Source: Enterobacter sp. SA187
GTDB lineage: Bacteria; Pseudomonadota; Gammaproteobacteria; Enterobacterales; Enterobacteriaceae
NCBI RefSeq assembly: GCF_001888805.2
Contig: NZ_CP019113.1
Location: 2,728,001-2,792,000 of the forward strand
DNA length: 64,000 nucleotides
Direction: 5' to 3'
Shown: positions 27,914-37,400 of the stretch, in pieces
Numbering within the stretch: the first letter of the stretch is position 1
How the letters are laid out: every line of letters starts with the position of its first letter
Program-made: the position numbers and the translations under genes
The notes under the pieces: generated by a model
Databases searched by the model: none
Told to the model about the DNA's origin: nothing
What the model saw: the letters and a program-made list of their open reading frames with translations, nothing else

Positions 27914-27919
27914 ATTATA
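27914..27919 (-). promoter_or_regulatory. Distal infA promoter -10 element
   Basis: A second perfect TATAAT on the minus strand, 250-255 bases upstream of infA and close to the end of aat. The -35 is weak. E. coli infA has two promoters, which this arrangement resembles. Confidence 0.5.
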
Positions 27920-27949
27920 ACACTCTGACAAGAAATGTGCCGAAAACAT

Positions 27950-28654
27950 TCACCGCGTGGGCGTAAATAACGTCCGCGGCACCCAAAAATGTGGCGGCAT
28001 CTTTTGCAGACGCATCGCATTCAGGTGTTGCAGATATTCCCGCCGCGGAATATCTGTCGCGCCGAGAGAGGCGGTATGTTCATTTAATACCTGGCAGTCG
28101 ATCAACTGGCCGCCCTGACGCAGGAAATCCTCGCACAATACCAGCAGCGCCGTTTTCGAGGCGTTCACCCGGCGGCTGAACATTGACTCGCCGCAAAACA
28201 ACGCGCCCTGCGACACGCCGTACATGCCGCCAACCAGCTCATCCCCTTCCCAGACTTCGATGGAATGGGCGTAGCCCAGCTCATGCAGACGATGATACGC
28301 CAGCACCACATCCGGCGTGATCCAGGTACCTTCATCACGATCATGGGCGCAGCCTGCGATCACCCGTCCAAAATCATGATTGAGGGTGACGCGGTAAGGG
28401 GAACGCTTGTGAAAGCGGGCCATGCTGCGGCTGAGGTGAAACTGTTCCGGCCACAGGACGGCGCGTGGATCCGGCGACCACCACAGGATAGGGTCGCCCG
28501 GAGAAAACCAGGGAAAGATGCCGCGCTGATAAGCCATCAGCAGGCGGGCAGGGCTGAGATCGCCGCCCAGCGCCAGCAGCCCGTTAGGTTCACGCAACGC
28601 CCCTTCGGGCGAGGGAAAAGCAACAGAATGACGAGATAACTGAACCAGGCGCAT
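27950..28654 (-). CDS. aat: Leucyl/phenylalanyl-tRNA--protein transferase
   Basis: L/F-transferase, 234 residues as in E. coli. It moves Leu or Phe from tRNA to proteins with N-terminal Arg or Lys, creating N-degrons read by ClpS. The conserved core includes GIFPWF, PRAVLWPE and EGTWIT, and GGMYGVSQGALFCGESMFS, split across about residues 48-165. ATG at 28654 begins MRLVQLSRH; a frame six residues longer is not needed. It lies 40 bases after cydC and is probably read from the cydDC transcript. Confidence 0.97.
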   Translation of the reverse strand: MRLVQLSRHSVAFPSPEGALREPNGLLALGGDLSPARLLMAYQRGIFPWFSPGDPILWWSPDPRAVLWPEQFHLSRSMARFHKRSPYRVTLNHDFGRVIAGCAHDRDEGTWITPDVVLAYHRLHELGYAHSIEVWEGDELVGGMYGVSQGALFCGESMFSRRVNASKTALLVLCEDFLRQGGQLIDCQVLNEHTASLGATDIPRREYLQHLNAMRLQKMPPHFWVPRTLFTPTR

Positions 28655-28694
28655 GACCACAACGCTCCACAACGCAACAAGGAATGATTCAAAT

Positions 28695-30416
28695 TTACAG
28701 CCGTTGCTTAAACCGGTAGTAGCGACCCTGTTTTGCCATTAACGCTGCGTGATTACCTTGCTCAATTATTTCACCGTTGTCCATCACTATTATTTGATCG
28801 CATTGCGACAAACCACGCAAACGGTGGGTAACCATCAGCACCGTTTTGCCTTTCGTCACTTCAGCAAGCAAATCAAGGATTTGACTTTCAGTGGTGGCGT
28901 CCAGCCCTTCGGTCGGTTCGTCCAGTAAAAACAGCGGCGCATCATGCAGCAAAGCACGGGCGATCGCCAGACGGCGCAGTTCGCCGCCGGAGAGCTGCCT
29001 GCCGCCTTCGCCCAGCCAGCTGTTCAGCCCGCCGTCATCAAGCAACTTTTCCAGCCCGACCTGAGTCAGCACTGTCGCCAGCGCCTCATCGGAAGCGGCA
29101 GGGGAGGCTAACAGCAGGTTATCACGCAGGGTGGCGCTGAACAGATGCACCCGTTGCGGCACCACGCTGATGGTGGCGCGCAGGGCGGCTTCGCTGAGAC
29201 TTGTCAGCGGCTGACCGTTCAGCAGGATCTCGCCCTGCTGCGGATCCCATGCCCGCGTCAGCAGTTGCAGCAGCGTTGATTTACCGCAGCCGGTGCGTCC
29301 CAGAATGGCCACACGCTGCCCGGCGGTCACTTCCAGCGATACGCCTTTCAGCGCTGGCTGTACCTGTTGCGGATAGGTGAAGGACACGGCGTCAAGCCGC
29401 AGATCGACCTGCGCAGGCATGGCCGTTTCCCCGGCAGAGAAAGTCACTTCCGGCGGGCAATCGGTGATCTCGGTGATACGACGCGCAGAGGCGATCACCT
29501 GGCCTAAATGCTGGAACGCGCCTGTCACTGGTGCCAGCGCTTCGAAGGCGGCCAGCGCGCAGAAAACAAAGAGCGCAATCAGCGGACCGGGCTGGGTATT
29601 GCCGCCCACGCCGCCCGCCGCCAGCCACAGCATGGCAATCACCGCAAAGCCGCTAATCAGCAGCATCAGCGCCTGGGCAAGCGCCGTCAGTTCAGACTGA
29701 CGACGCTGGGCGTCATGCCAGCTTAATTCGGTATTCTCCATCTGCTCACGGTAGCGTTGGCTGGCGCCAAAAATGGTCAGCTCAGCCTGGCCCTGCAACC
29801 AGCTGGTCAGGTGCTGGCGATACTGACCGCGCAGCGCGGTCAGTTTTTCACCGGTGGATTTACCCAAGCGGTAAAACAGCGGCGGCAGCAGGAGTAAGGT
29901 CAGCAGCATAATGCCGCCGAGCGTCAGCGCCAGCGTGACATCCAGCACGCCAAGACCCAGCGTCACCACAAGGATGACGACCAGCGCGCCGACCAGCGGC
30001 GAAATCACCCGCAGATAGAGATGATCCAGCGTATCCACATCCGCCACCACGCGGTTTAGCAGATCGCCCTGACGGAAACGCGCCAGCCCGGCAGGAGAAA
30101 GCGGCAGCAGCTTGCTGAAGGTGGAAACGCGCAGATGAGAAAGAACGCGGAAGGTGGCATCGTGGCTGACCAGCCGCTCAAAATAGCGGCCAGCGGTGCG
30201 CGTAATGGCCGCGCCACGCACCCCGGCGGCGGGAAGCATATAGTTAAAACTGTAAATACCCGCCACGCCAACCACCGCCGAGGCGGAGAGGAACCAGCCG
30301 GAGAGGGTCAGCAGACCGATACTGGCCAGCAGCGTCACAATGGCGAGCACCACGCCCAGCGTCAGCAGCCATTTATGGCGTTTATATAATGCGAGATAGG
30401 GAAGGAGCGCGCGCAT
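28695..30416 (-). CDS. cydC: Heterodimeric ABC exporter subunit CydC
   Basis: Half of the CydDC exporter, 573 residues as in E. coli. An N-terminal six-helix membrane domain precedes the nucleotide-binding domain with Walker A GRTGCGKST near residue 370 and signature LSGGELRR. CydDC is needed to assemble cytochrome bd; it was first described as a cysteine and glutathione exporter and later work favours heme transport. It begins directly after the cydD stop with no gap. Confidence 0.97.
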   Translation of the reverse strand: MRALLPYLALYKRHKWLLTLGVVLAIVTLLASIGLLTLSGWFLSASAVVGVAGIYSFNYMLPAAGVRGAAITRTAGRYFERLVSHDATFRVLSHLRVSTFSKLLPLSPAGLARFRQGDLLNRVVADVDTLDHLYLRVISPLVGALVVILVVTLGLGVLDVTLALTLGGIMLLTLLLLPPLFYRLGKSTGEKLTALRGQYRQHLTSWLQGQAELTIFGASQRYREQMENTELSWHDAQRRQSELTALAQALMLLISGFAVIAMLWLAAGGVGGNTQPGPLIALFVFCALAAFEALAPVTGAFQHLGQVIASARRITEITDCPPEVTFSAGETAMPAQVDLRLDAVSFTYPQQVQPALKGVSLEVTAGQRVAILGRTGCGKSTLLQLLTRAWDPQQGEILLNGQPLTSLSEAALRATISVVPQRVHLFSATLRDNLLLASPAASDEALATVLTQVGLEKLLDDGGLNSWLGEGGRQLSGGELRRLAIARALLHDAPLFLLDEPTEGLDATTESQILDLLAEVTKGKTVLMVTHRLRGLSQCDQIIVMDNGEIIEQGNHAALMAKQGRYYRFKQRL

Positions 30417-32183
30417 TTAAATTTCCTCCTGGCGATGGGCGAGCAGGGCGGCGAAAGGCCCGCCTGCGGCGGCGAGAGCGGTATAATCGCCTTGTTCAAC
30501 CAGCCTGCCGTTTTGCATCACCCAGATACTGTCCCAGTTCGTCAGTCCTTCCAGTTGGTGGGTCACCATCAGGGTGGTCTGACGCAGCGAGGCGGTATTC
30601 AGCGCCTGCATGACACGCTGTTCGCTGTGCGCATCCAGACTGGCGGACGGCTCATCCAGCAGCATCAGCTGGCTGGCATTCAGCAGCGCACGCGCAACGG
30701 CCACGCGCTGGGCCTGCCCGACGGACAGACGCGCCGCCTGATCGCCCACTGGCGTATCGATCCCCTGTGGCAACTGCGGCAAAAATTCGCTCACCCAGGC
30801 GGCGTCCAGCACGGCTTTAAGCTCTGCTTCGCTGGCGTCCGGCCGGGCCAGCAGCACGTTATCGCGCAGCGTGGTCGCCGGAAGCTGTGGATTCTGCCCG
30901 ACCCAGCTTAGCTGCCTGCGCCACGCCAGCGGATCGAGATCGCGCAGCTCGACGCCGTTGATTTGCAGCGATCCTTCATAGCTGAGAAAACCGGAGAGGG
31001 CGTTAATCAACGAGCTTTTCCCGGAACCGCTTTGCCCGACCAGCACCACGCGCTGCCCGGCAGGAAGGGTAAAATCGAGCGGCCCAGCAAGGATCGCGCC
31101 TTCCGGTGATTTAATCACCGCGCCGCGGGCCATCACGCTGACCGGCTCATCGGTATTCAGCGTGCGTTCGCCGCGTTCCGGCCATGCCAGCGGCGTTTCG
31201 AGGAAGGTTTTCAGGCTGTCAGCCGCGCCAACGGCCTGCGCTTTTGCATGATAGAAGGTGCCCAGATCGCGCAGTGGCTGGAAGAACTCCGGCGCGAGGA
31301 TCAGCGTCAGGAAGCCCGCAAACAGCGTGACGCCTGCGCCATAGTGACCAAAATTCAACTCGCCCAGATAAGAGAAGCCGAAATACACCGCGACCAGCGC
31401 AATAGAAAGGGAGGTAAAGAATTCCAGCACGCCGGAAGATAAAAACGCCATGCGCAGCACTTCCATCGTGCGGCTGCGGAAATCCTGGGATGCCTGGCGA
31501 ATATTCTCGGTTTCCGCTTCACCCCGACCAAAAATGCGCAGCGTTTCCATACCGCGCAGGCGGTCCAGAAAATGCCCGCTTAATCTGGCCAGCGCTTTAA
31601 AATTGCGGCGGTTCGCATCTGCGGCGCCCATGCCGACCATCGCCATAAACATCGGGATCAAGGGCGCGGTGCCGAGCAAAATCAGCGCGGCGGCCCAGTT
31701 GGTCGGGAAAATCGTCAGCACAATCAACAGCGGTACGCTGGCAGCCAGCGCCATCTGCGGCAAATAGCGCGCATAGTAATCGTGCATGTCGTCGATCTGC
31801 TCAAGGATGAGCGTCGCCCAGCTGCCCGCCGGTTTTCCCTGGATCCACGCCGGGCCTGCCTGTTGCAGACGGTCCAGCACCAGACGGCGGATCTCATAGC
31901 GGATGTGCAGACCGGCATGGAAGCCGACGCGTTCGCGCAGCCACACTACCCAGGCGCGGAGAATAAACACCAGCACCAGCAGCACAAAGGGCAGCAACAG
32001 CGCCTCGCGGGGAATATTTTCCATAATCATATGATTAAGGATGGTGGCCAGCAGCCAGGCCTGAGCCACGATCAATATGCTGCTGACAAGCCCCAGAATG
32101 CGGGAGGTCATCAGCCAGCGACGGGAAATTACGCTTTGCTGTTTGAGCCAGCGGGTTAGTTCTTGTTGACGGGTTTTATTCAT
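30417..32183 (-). CDS. cydD: Heterodimeric ABC exporter subunit CydD
   Basis: The partner of CydC, 588 residues as in E. coli. It has the same membrane-then-ATPase order, with Walker A GQSGSGKSS near residue 380. Its signature region LSVGQAQR is unlike the usual LSGGQ and is conserved in E. coli CydD, marking the asymmetric heterodimer. ATG at 32183 (MNKTRQQEL) is the start; a frame 13 residues longer is not supported. It follows trxB and its terminator. Confidence 0.97.
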   Translation of the reverse strand: MNKTRQQELTRWLKQQSVISRRWLMTSRILGLVSSILIVAQAWLLATILNHMIMENIPREALLLPFVLLVLVFILRAWVVWLRERVGFHAGLHIRYEIRRLVLDRLQQAGPAWIQGKPAGSWATLILEQIDDMHDYYARYLPQMALAASVPLLIVLTIFPTNWAAALILLGTAPLIPMFMAMVGMGAADANRRNFKALARLSGHFLDRLRGMETLRIFGRGEAETENIRQASQDFRSRTMEVLRMAFLSSGVLEFFTSLSIALVAVYFGFSYLGELNFGHYGAGVTLFAGFLTLILAPEFFQPLRDLGTFYHAKAQAVGAADSLKTFLETPLAWPERGERTLNTDEPVSVMARGAVIKSPEGAILAGPLDFTLPAGQRVVLVGQSGSGKSSLINALSGFLSYEGSLQINGVELRDLDPLAWRRQLSWVGQNPQLPATTLRDNVLLARPDASEAELKAVLDAAWVSEFLPQLPQGIDTPVGDQAARLSVGQAQRVAVARALLNASQLMLLDEPSASLDAHSEQRVMQALNTASLRQTTLMVTHQLEGLTNWDSIWVMQNGRLVEQGDYTALAAAGGPFAALLAHRQEEI

Positions 32184-32239
32184 TGCGCGCTTAGCAGGTA
32201 AAGTGACCATAAATTTATGCACGGCAATGTTACAACGGC

Positions 32240-32272
32240 GAAAAAATAAAGGCGACTGATAGTCGCCTTCTT
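32240..32272 (-). terminator. Rho-independent terminator after trxB
   Basis: On the minus strand GGCGACT-ATC-AGTCGCC is followed by TTTATTTTTT, 33 bases after the trxB stop and upstream of cydD. Confidence 0.9.
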
Positions 32273-32304
32273 TACTTTGTCTTTAAGTGCCTTACTCGCT
32301 GAAA

Positions 32305-33273
32305 TTATTTACTGTTTTCAGCCAGACCGTCGAGATAACGTTCAGCATCCAGCGCGGCCATACAACCGGTTCCGGCAGAGGTGATCGCCTGACGGTAGAT
32401 ATGATCCATTACATCGCCCGCCGCAAACACGCCCGGAATGCTGGTCTGGGTCGCGTTGCCGTGGATCCCCGACTGCACTTTGATGTAGCCGTTTTCCAGC
32501 TCCAGCTGACCGTCAAAAATAGCGGTGTTCGGGCTGTGGCCAATGGCGACGAACAGACCGGCAACTTCTAAAGATTCCACGTTATCGCTGTTCTGCGTAT
32601 CGCGTAGGCGCAGGCCGCTCACGCCCATCTGGTCGCCGGTCACTTCTTCCAGCGTACGGTGAGTGTGCAGCACGATATTGCCGCTCGCCACTTTATCCAT
32701 CAGACGTTTGATCAGAATTTTTTCCGCGCGGAAGGTGTCGCGGCGGTGGATCAGGTGCACTTCCGAGGCGATGTTCGCCAGATAAAGCGCTTCTTCAACC
32801 GCTGTATTGCCGCCGCCAATCACCGCTACTTTCTGGTTGCGGTAGAAAAAGCCGTCGCAGGTAGCGCAGGCGGATACGCCGCGTCCTTTGTAAGCTTCTT
32901 CTGACGGCAGGCCGAGATAGCGGGCGGAGGCGCCGGTGGCGATGATCAGCGCATCACAAGTGTACTCGCCGCTGTCGCCGGTCAGACGGAACGGGCGGTT
33001 TTGCAGATCCACTTTACTGATGTGATCGAAAAGAATTTCCGTTTCGAATTTCGCAGCGTGTTCATGCATACGCTCCATCAACAGCGGTCCGGTCAAATCA
33101 TGCGGATCGCCAGGCCAGTTTTCCACTTCAGTGGTGGTCGTGAGCTGGCCGCCTTTTTCCATACCGGTGATCAGTACCGGGTGCAGGTTAGCGCGTGCAG
33201 CATAGACCGCAGCGGTGTAACCAGCGGGGCCTGAACCAAGGATAAGCAGCTTACTGTGTTTAGCCGTGCCCAT
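32305..33273 (-). CDS. trxB: Thioredoxin reductase TrxB
   Basis: A FAD flavoprotein that reduces thioredoxin with NADPH, 322 residues (E. coli 321). FAD motif GSGPAGYTAA starts at residue 13, the redox-active pair is C136-A-T-C139, the NADPH motif GGGNTAVEEAL is near residue 155, and the last FAD motif GVFAAGDV is near 280. ATG at 33273 begins MGTAKHSK; nine upstream in-frame residues are not conserved. It diverges from lrp. Confidence 0.98.
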   Translation of the reverse strand: MGTAKHSKLLILGSGPAGYTAAVYAARANLHPVLITGMEKGGQLTTTTEVENWPGDPHDLTGPLLMERMHEHAAKFETEILFDHISKVDLQNRPFRLTGDSGEYTCDALIIATGASARYLGLPSEEAYKGRGVSACATCDGFFYRNQKVAVIGGGNTAVEEALYLANIASEVHLIHRRDTFRAEKILIKRLMDKVASGNIVLHTHRTLEEVTGDQMGVSGLRLRDTQNSDNVESLEVAGLFVAIGHSPNTAIFDGQLELENGYIKVQSGIHGNATQTSIPGVFAAGDVMDHIYRQAITSAGTGCMAALDAERYLDGLAENSK

Positions 33274-33812
33274 GAGATCCTCATTATAGTTAGCGGACAA
33301 TGCGCAGGATTGTAGGGAATTTACGGGCGTAAAAAAAGGGTGCAGCGACTATGTTAATGATTTGTGTAGCCGATGAATCTACCCCGGCGGGGAGATCCAT
33401 AATAAATTCTACTGAAATTTGGCCTGTTATAAGGCGATAAAATGAGGTTTGCCAGGAGGTGTTGATGAATATCTGGCATGTTGTACTAAAAAAAGATGTT
33501 TTGCTTTGACAATCCCCTGCGCATTTGCGAAAACATTCGAGGAAGAAAAAAAGCAGTGTTTCGCGCATGACGCAAATTCATGCATGCAAATGCCATTTTA
33601 CCGGGTTATTGAAATCGACGCACGGCGTGGACAGACGCCATGCGCGATATTAATAGCTGCCGCTGGCAACGGTCTTCTCAATACAGACCCCTGGAATATG
33701 TAGCGCAACTAACAATAACCAGCGATGCATAAACCGACGGGCAAAGACTCTCAACAGTGAAGTGCACAGGGTCAAGGCAGGAGTAGGGAAGGAATACAGA
33801 GAGACAATAATA
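33274..33812. other. trxB-lrp intergenic region with long lrp leader
   Basis: A gene-free stretch of 539 bases. A minus-strand TACAAT at 33309-33314 may be the trxB -10. On the plus strand TTGACA at 33506-33511 is a perfect -35 but has no clear -10 17 bases on. A hairpin at 33619-33644 (CGCA.GGCGT pairing with ACGCC.TGCG, one mismatch, 6-base loop) falls in the expected 5' leader of lrp, which is about 270 bases long in E. coli. I see no credible small gene. Confidence 0.55.
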
Positions 33813-34307
33813 ATGGTAGATAGCAAGAAGCGCCCTGGGAAAGATCTCGACCGTATCGATCGTAACATTCTTAACGAGCTGCAAAAGGATGGGCGTATTT
33901 CCAACGTCGAGCTTTCAAAGCGAGTAGGACTTTCTCCAACGCCGTGCCTTGAGCGCGTGCGCCGGCTTGAAAGACAGGGTTTTATTCAGGGCTACACAGC
34001 ACTGTTAAACCCGCACTATCTGGATGCATCACTTCTGGTTTTTGTTGAGATTACTCTGAATCGTGGCGCGCCGGATGTGTTTGAGCAGTTCAATGCCGCA
34101 GTACAAAAACTTGAAGAAATTCAAGAGTGTCATTTAGTATCCGGTGATTTCGACTACCTGTTGAAAACACGCGTGCCGGATATGTCGGCCTATCGCAAAC
34201 TGTTAGGGGAAACCCTGCTGCGTCTGCCGGGCGTGAACGACACCCGTACCTATGTTGTTATGGAAGAAGTTAAACAAAGCAATCGTCTGGTTATTAAGAC
34301 GCGCTAA
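33813..34307 (+). CDS. lrp: Leucine-responsive regulatory protein Lrp
   Basis: The global feast-or-famine regulator, 164 residues and essentially identical to E. coli. An N-terminal helix-turn-helix (ISNVELSKRVGLSPTPCLERV, split over about residues 28-48) is followed by a RAM domain that senses leucine and builds octamers or hexadecamers. ATG at 33813 starts MVDSKKRPG; 17 upstream in-frame residues are not part of the known protein. It is followed by the ftsK promoter with a LexA box. Confidence 0.98.
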   Translation: MVDSKKRPGKDLDRIDRNILNELQKDGRISNVELSKRVGLSPTPCLERVRRLERQGFIQGYTALLNPHYLDASLLVFVEITLNRGAPDVFEQFNAAVQKLEEIQECHLVSGDFDYLLKTRVPDMSAYRKLLGETLLRLPGVNDTRTYVVMEEVKQSNRLVIKTR

Positions 34308-34347
34308 CACGGAACAGGTGCAAAATCGGTGTAGTTTGATTACACTC

Positions 34348-34363
34348 CTGTTAATCCATACAG
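34348..34363 (+). promoter_or_regulatory. LexA box upstream of ftsK
   Basis: CTGT-TAATCCAT-ACAG is a perfect match to the LexA core CTGT-N8-ACAG, 65-80 bases before the ftsK start. The same site drives SOS induction of ftsK (dinH) in E. coli. Confidence 0.9.
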
Positions 34364-34427
34364 CAACAGTGCCGGGGCAACCTGGCGCTGTTCTCCGTTT
34401 TAGCATCAAGGACCTGGAGAGCCTTAC

Positions 34428-37400
34428 TTGAGCCAGGAATATACTGAAGACAAAGAAGTCACACTGACCAGATTAAGTAGCGGGCGTCGTCTACTCGAAG
34501 CACTGCTGATTCTGGTTGCCCTGTTTGCTGTCTGGTTGATGGCGGCGCTACTCAGCTTTAACCCTTCCGATCCCAGCTGGTCACAGACCGCATGGCATGA
34601 ACCTATCCATAATCTGGGTGGCGTGCCGGGCGCATGGCTGGCTGATACCCTGTTCTTTATCTTTGGGGTGATGGCTTACACCATTCCGGTAATCATCATC
34701 GGCGCCTGCTGGTTTACGTATCGTCATCGCGCAACGGAAGATTACATTGACTATTTCGCGGTCTCGCTGCGTCTGATCGGCGTGCTGGCGCTGGTGCTCA
34801 CCTCCTGCGGCCTTGCGGCCATCAATGCCGACGATATCTGGTACTTTGCCTCCGGCGGCGTGATCGGCAGCCTGTTAAGTACAGCCATGATGCCGCTGCT
34901 GCACAGCAGTGGCGGAACCCTCGCGCTGCTCTTTATCTGGGGAGCGGGGCTTACGCTCTTTACCGGCTGGTCCTGGGTCAGCATCGCGGAAAAGATTGGC
35001 AGCGTTATCCTTAATATCCTGACCTTCGCCAGTAACCGCACCCGTCGCGACGACACCTGGGTCGATGAAGACGACTACGAAGACGACGAGTACGAAGAAG
35101 ACGCCCCCGTACAGCGCGAATCACGCCGGGCGCGGATCATGCGCGGCGCCCTGGCGCGCCGTAAACGCGTCGCCGAAAAATTTGCTAATCCATTGGGTCG
35201 TAAAACCGACGAGGCGCTGTTCTCCGGTCGCAGGATGGACGATGAAGAAGAGATTCAATACAGCGCCCGCGGCGTGGCCGCGGATGCCGATGACGTGCTG
35301 TTCTCCAGCACTAAAGCGACAGGCGCGCCGCAGTGGGATGAATACGATCCGCTGCTGAGCGGGCATAGCGTCAGCGAACCCCTTGCGGCAGCAGCCGTGG
35401 CGACCACGGCGGCGCAGGCATGGAGCGCTCCGGTAGAACCTGTCATGCAGGCACCGGCTCAGCCAGTGGCCGAGCCGCCTTATGTGGCGCCACCTGTCCA
35501 GCAGCCTCCTGTGGCGCAGTATGCCGCGCCGGAAGAGCCTTCATACTATCAGCCGCCTCAGCCGCCAGTGCATGAACATGAAAATTACGCGGCACAGGCG
35601 CCGGTCTACTCCGAGCCAGAAACCTATGCCGCGGTCACGCCGGAACCGGAGCCGCACGTTCAGCAGCAATGGCAGCAGCCGGAACCGCCGGCAGTAGAGC
35701 CAGAACCTGCGCCTGAACCGGAAGAAATTAAACATACCCGTCCGCCGCTTTACTATTTCGAAGAAGTAGAAGAGAAGCGCGCCCGTGAGCGGGAGCAGCT
35801 AGCCGCCTGGTATCAGCCTATACCTGAACCAGTCCAGCCGGAACCTGCGCCAAAACCTGCCCCGGCACCGTCTGCGCCAGCCGTCGAGCCTGCGCCCGTT
35901 GTTCCAGCCGCCGCGCTTAAAGAAGCCTCAACCGCCGCTGCTGCAGGTGCTGCCGCCGCCGGGCCGGTATTCAGTCTTGCCGGTAGCGGCGCGCCACGTC
36001 CGCAGGTGAAAGAGGGCATTGGTCCGCAGTTGCCGCGCCCGAATCGGGTACGGGTGCCGACGCGTCGTGAACTGGCGTCCTATGGTATTAAACTGCCGTC
36101 CCAGCGGATGGCGGAAGAGCGCGCCCGTGAAATGGATTACGCTTCTGAGGATGAAGCGGACGCCATGCAGCAGGACGAACTGGCCCGTCAGTTTGCTTCC
36201 ACGCAGCAAAGTCGTTATGGCGATGAGTACCAGCACGATCAGACCGGCACTGAAATAAATGAAGATGAGGTTGCGGAAGCGGAACTGGCGCGCCAGTTTG
36301 CTGCCGCTCAGCAACAGCGTTATTCGGGTGAGCAGCCCGCCGGGGCAACGCCTTTCTCTCCGGCTGATTTTGACTTCTCTCCGATGAAGGCGCTGGTGGA
36401 TGACGGCCCGACTGAACCGCTGTTCACACCTGGCGTAATGCCAGAATCGCAGCCTGCCACGCCTGCGCCGCAACCCTATCAGCAACCTGCTGCGCCGCAG
36501 TACCAGCAGCCTCAGCAGCAGCCCGTCGCGCCGCCGCAGTACCAGCAGCCTCAGCAACAGCCTGTTGCGACGCCGCAGTATCAGCAGCCCCGGCAGCCTG
36601 CTCCGCAGGACAGCCTGATCCACCCGTTACTGATGCGTAACGGGGACAGCCGTCCGGTACCGAAACCGACCACCAGCCTGCCGTCGCTGGATCTGCTGAC
36701 GCCGCCGCCGAGCGAGACGGAGCCGGTTGATACCTTTGCGCTGGAGCAGATGGCCCGCCTCGTTGAAGCGCGCCTGAATGATTTCCGCATCAAAGCCGAT
36801 GTGGTGAACTACTCGCCAGGTCCTGTAATCACCCGCTTTGAGCTCAATCTTGCGCCTGGGGTGAAAGCCGCGCGTATCTCCAATCTCTCCCGCGATCTGG
36901 CGCGTTCCCTCTCCACCGTGGCCGTGCGCGTGGTGGAAGTGATCCCCGGCAAGCCTTATGTGGGTCTGGAGTTACCGAATAAAAAACGTCAGACCGTTTA
37001 CCTGCGAGAAGTGCTGGACTGCGATAAATTCCGCGACAACGCCTCGCCGCTGACGGTGGTGCTGGGTAAAGACATTTCCGGCGAGCCGGTGATTGCCGAC
37101 CTGGCGAAAATGCCGCACCTGCTGGTGGCCGGTACCACCGGTTCCGGTAAGTCGGTGGGGGTCAACGCCATGATCCTCAGCATGCTCTATAAAGCGCAGC
37201 CGGAAGACGTCAAATTCATCATGATCGATCCGAAGATGCTGGAGCTGTCGGTATATGAAGGCATTCCGCATCTGCTGACCGAAGTGGTCACGGACATGAA
37301 GGACGCTGCCAACGCGCTGCGCTGGAGCGTCAATGAGATGGAAAAACGCTACAAGCTGATGTCGGCGCTGGGCGTGCGTAACCTTGCCGGTTATAACGAG

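Noticed and set aside
33449..33703. Possible small gene of 84 codons upstream of lrp
   Set aside because: No ribosome-binding site, rare-codon rich and no family resemblance; it lies in the lrp leader.
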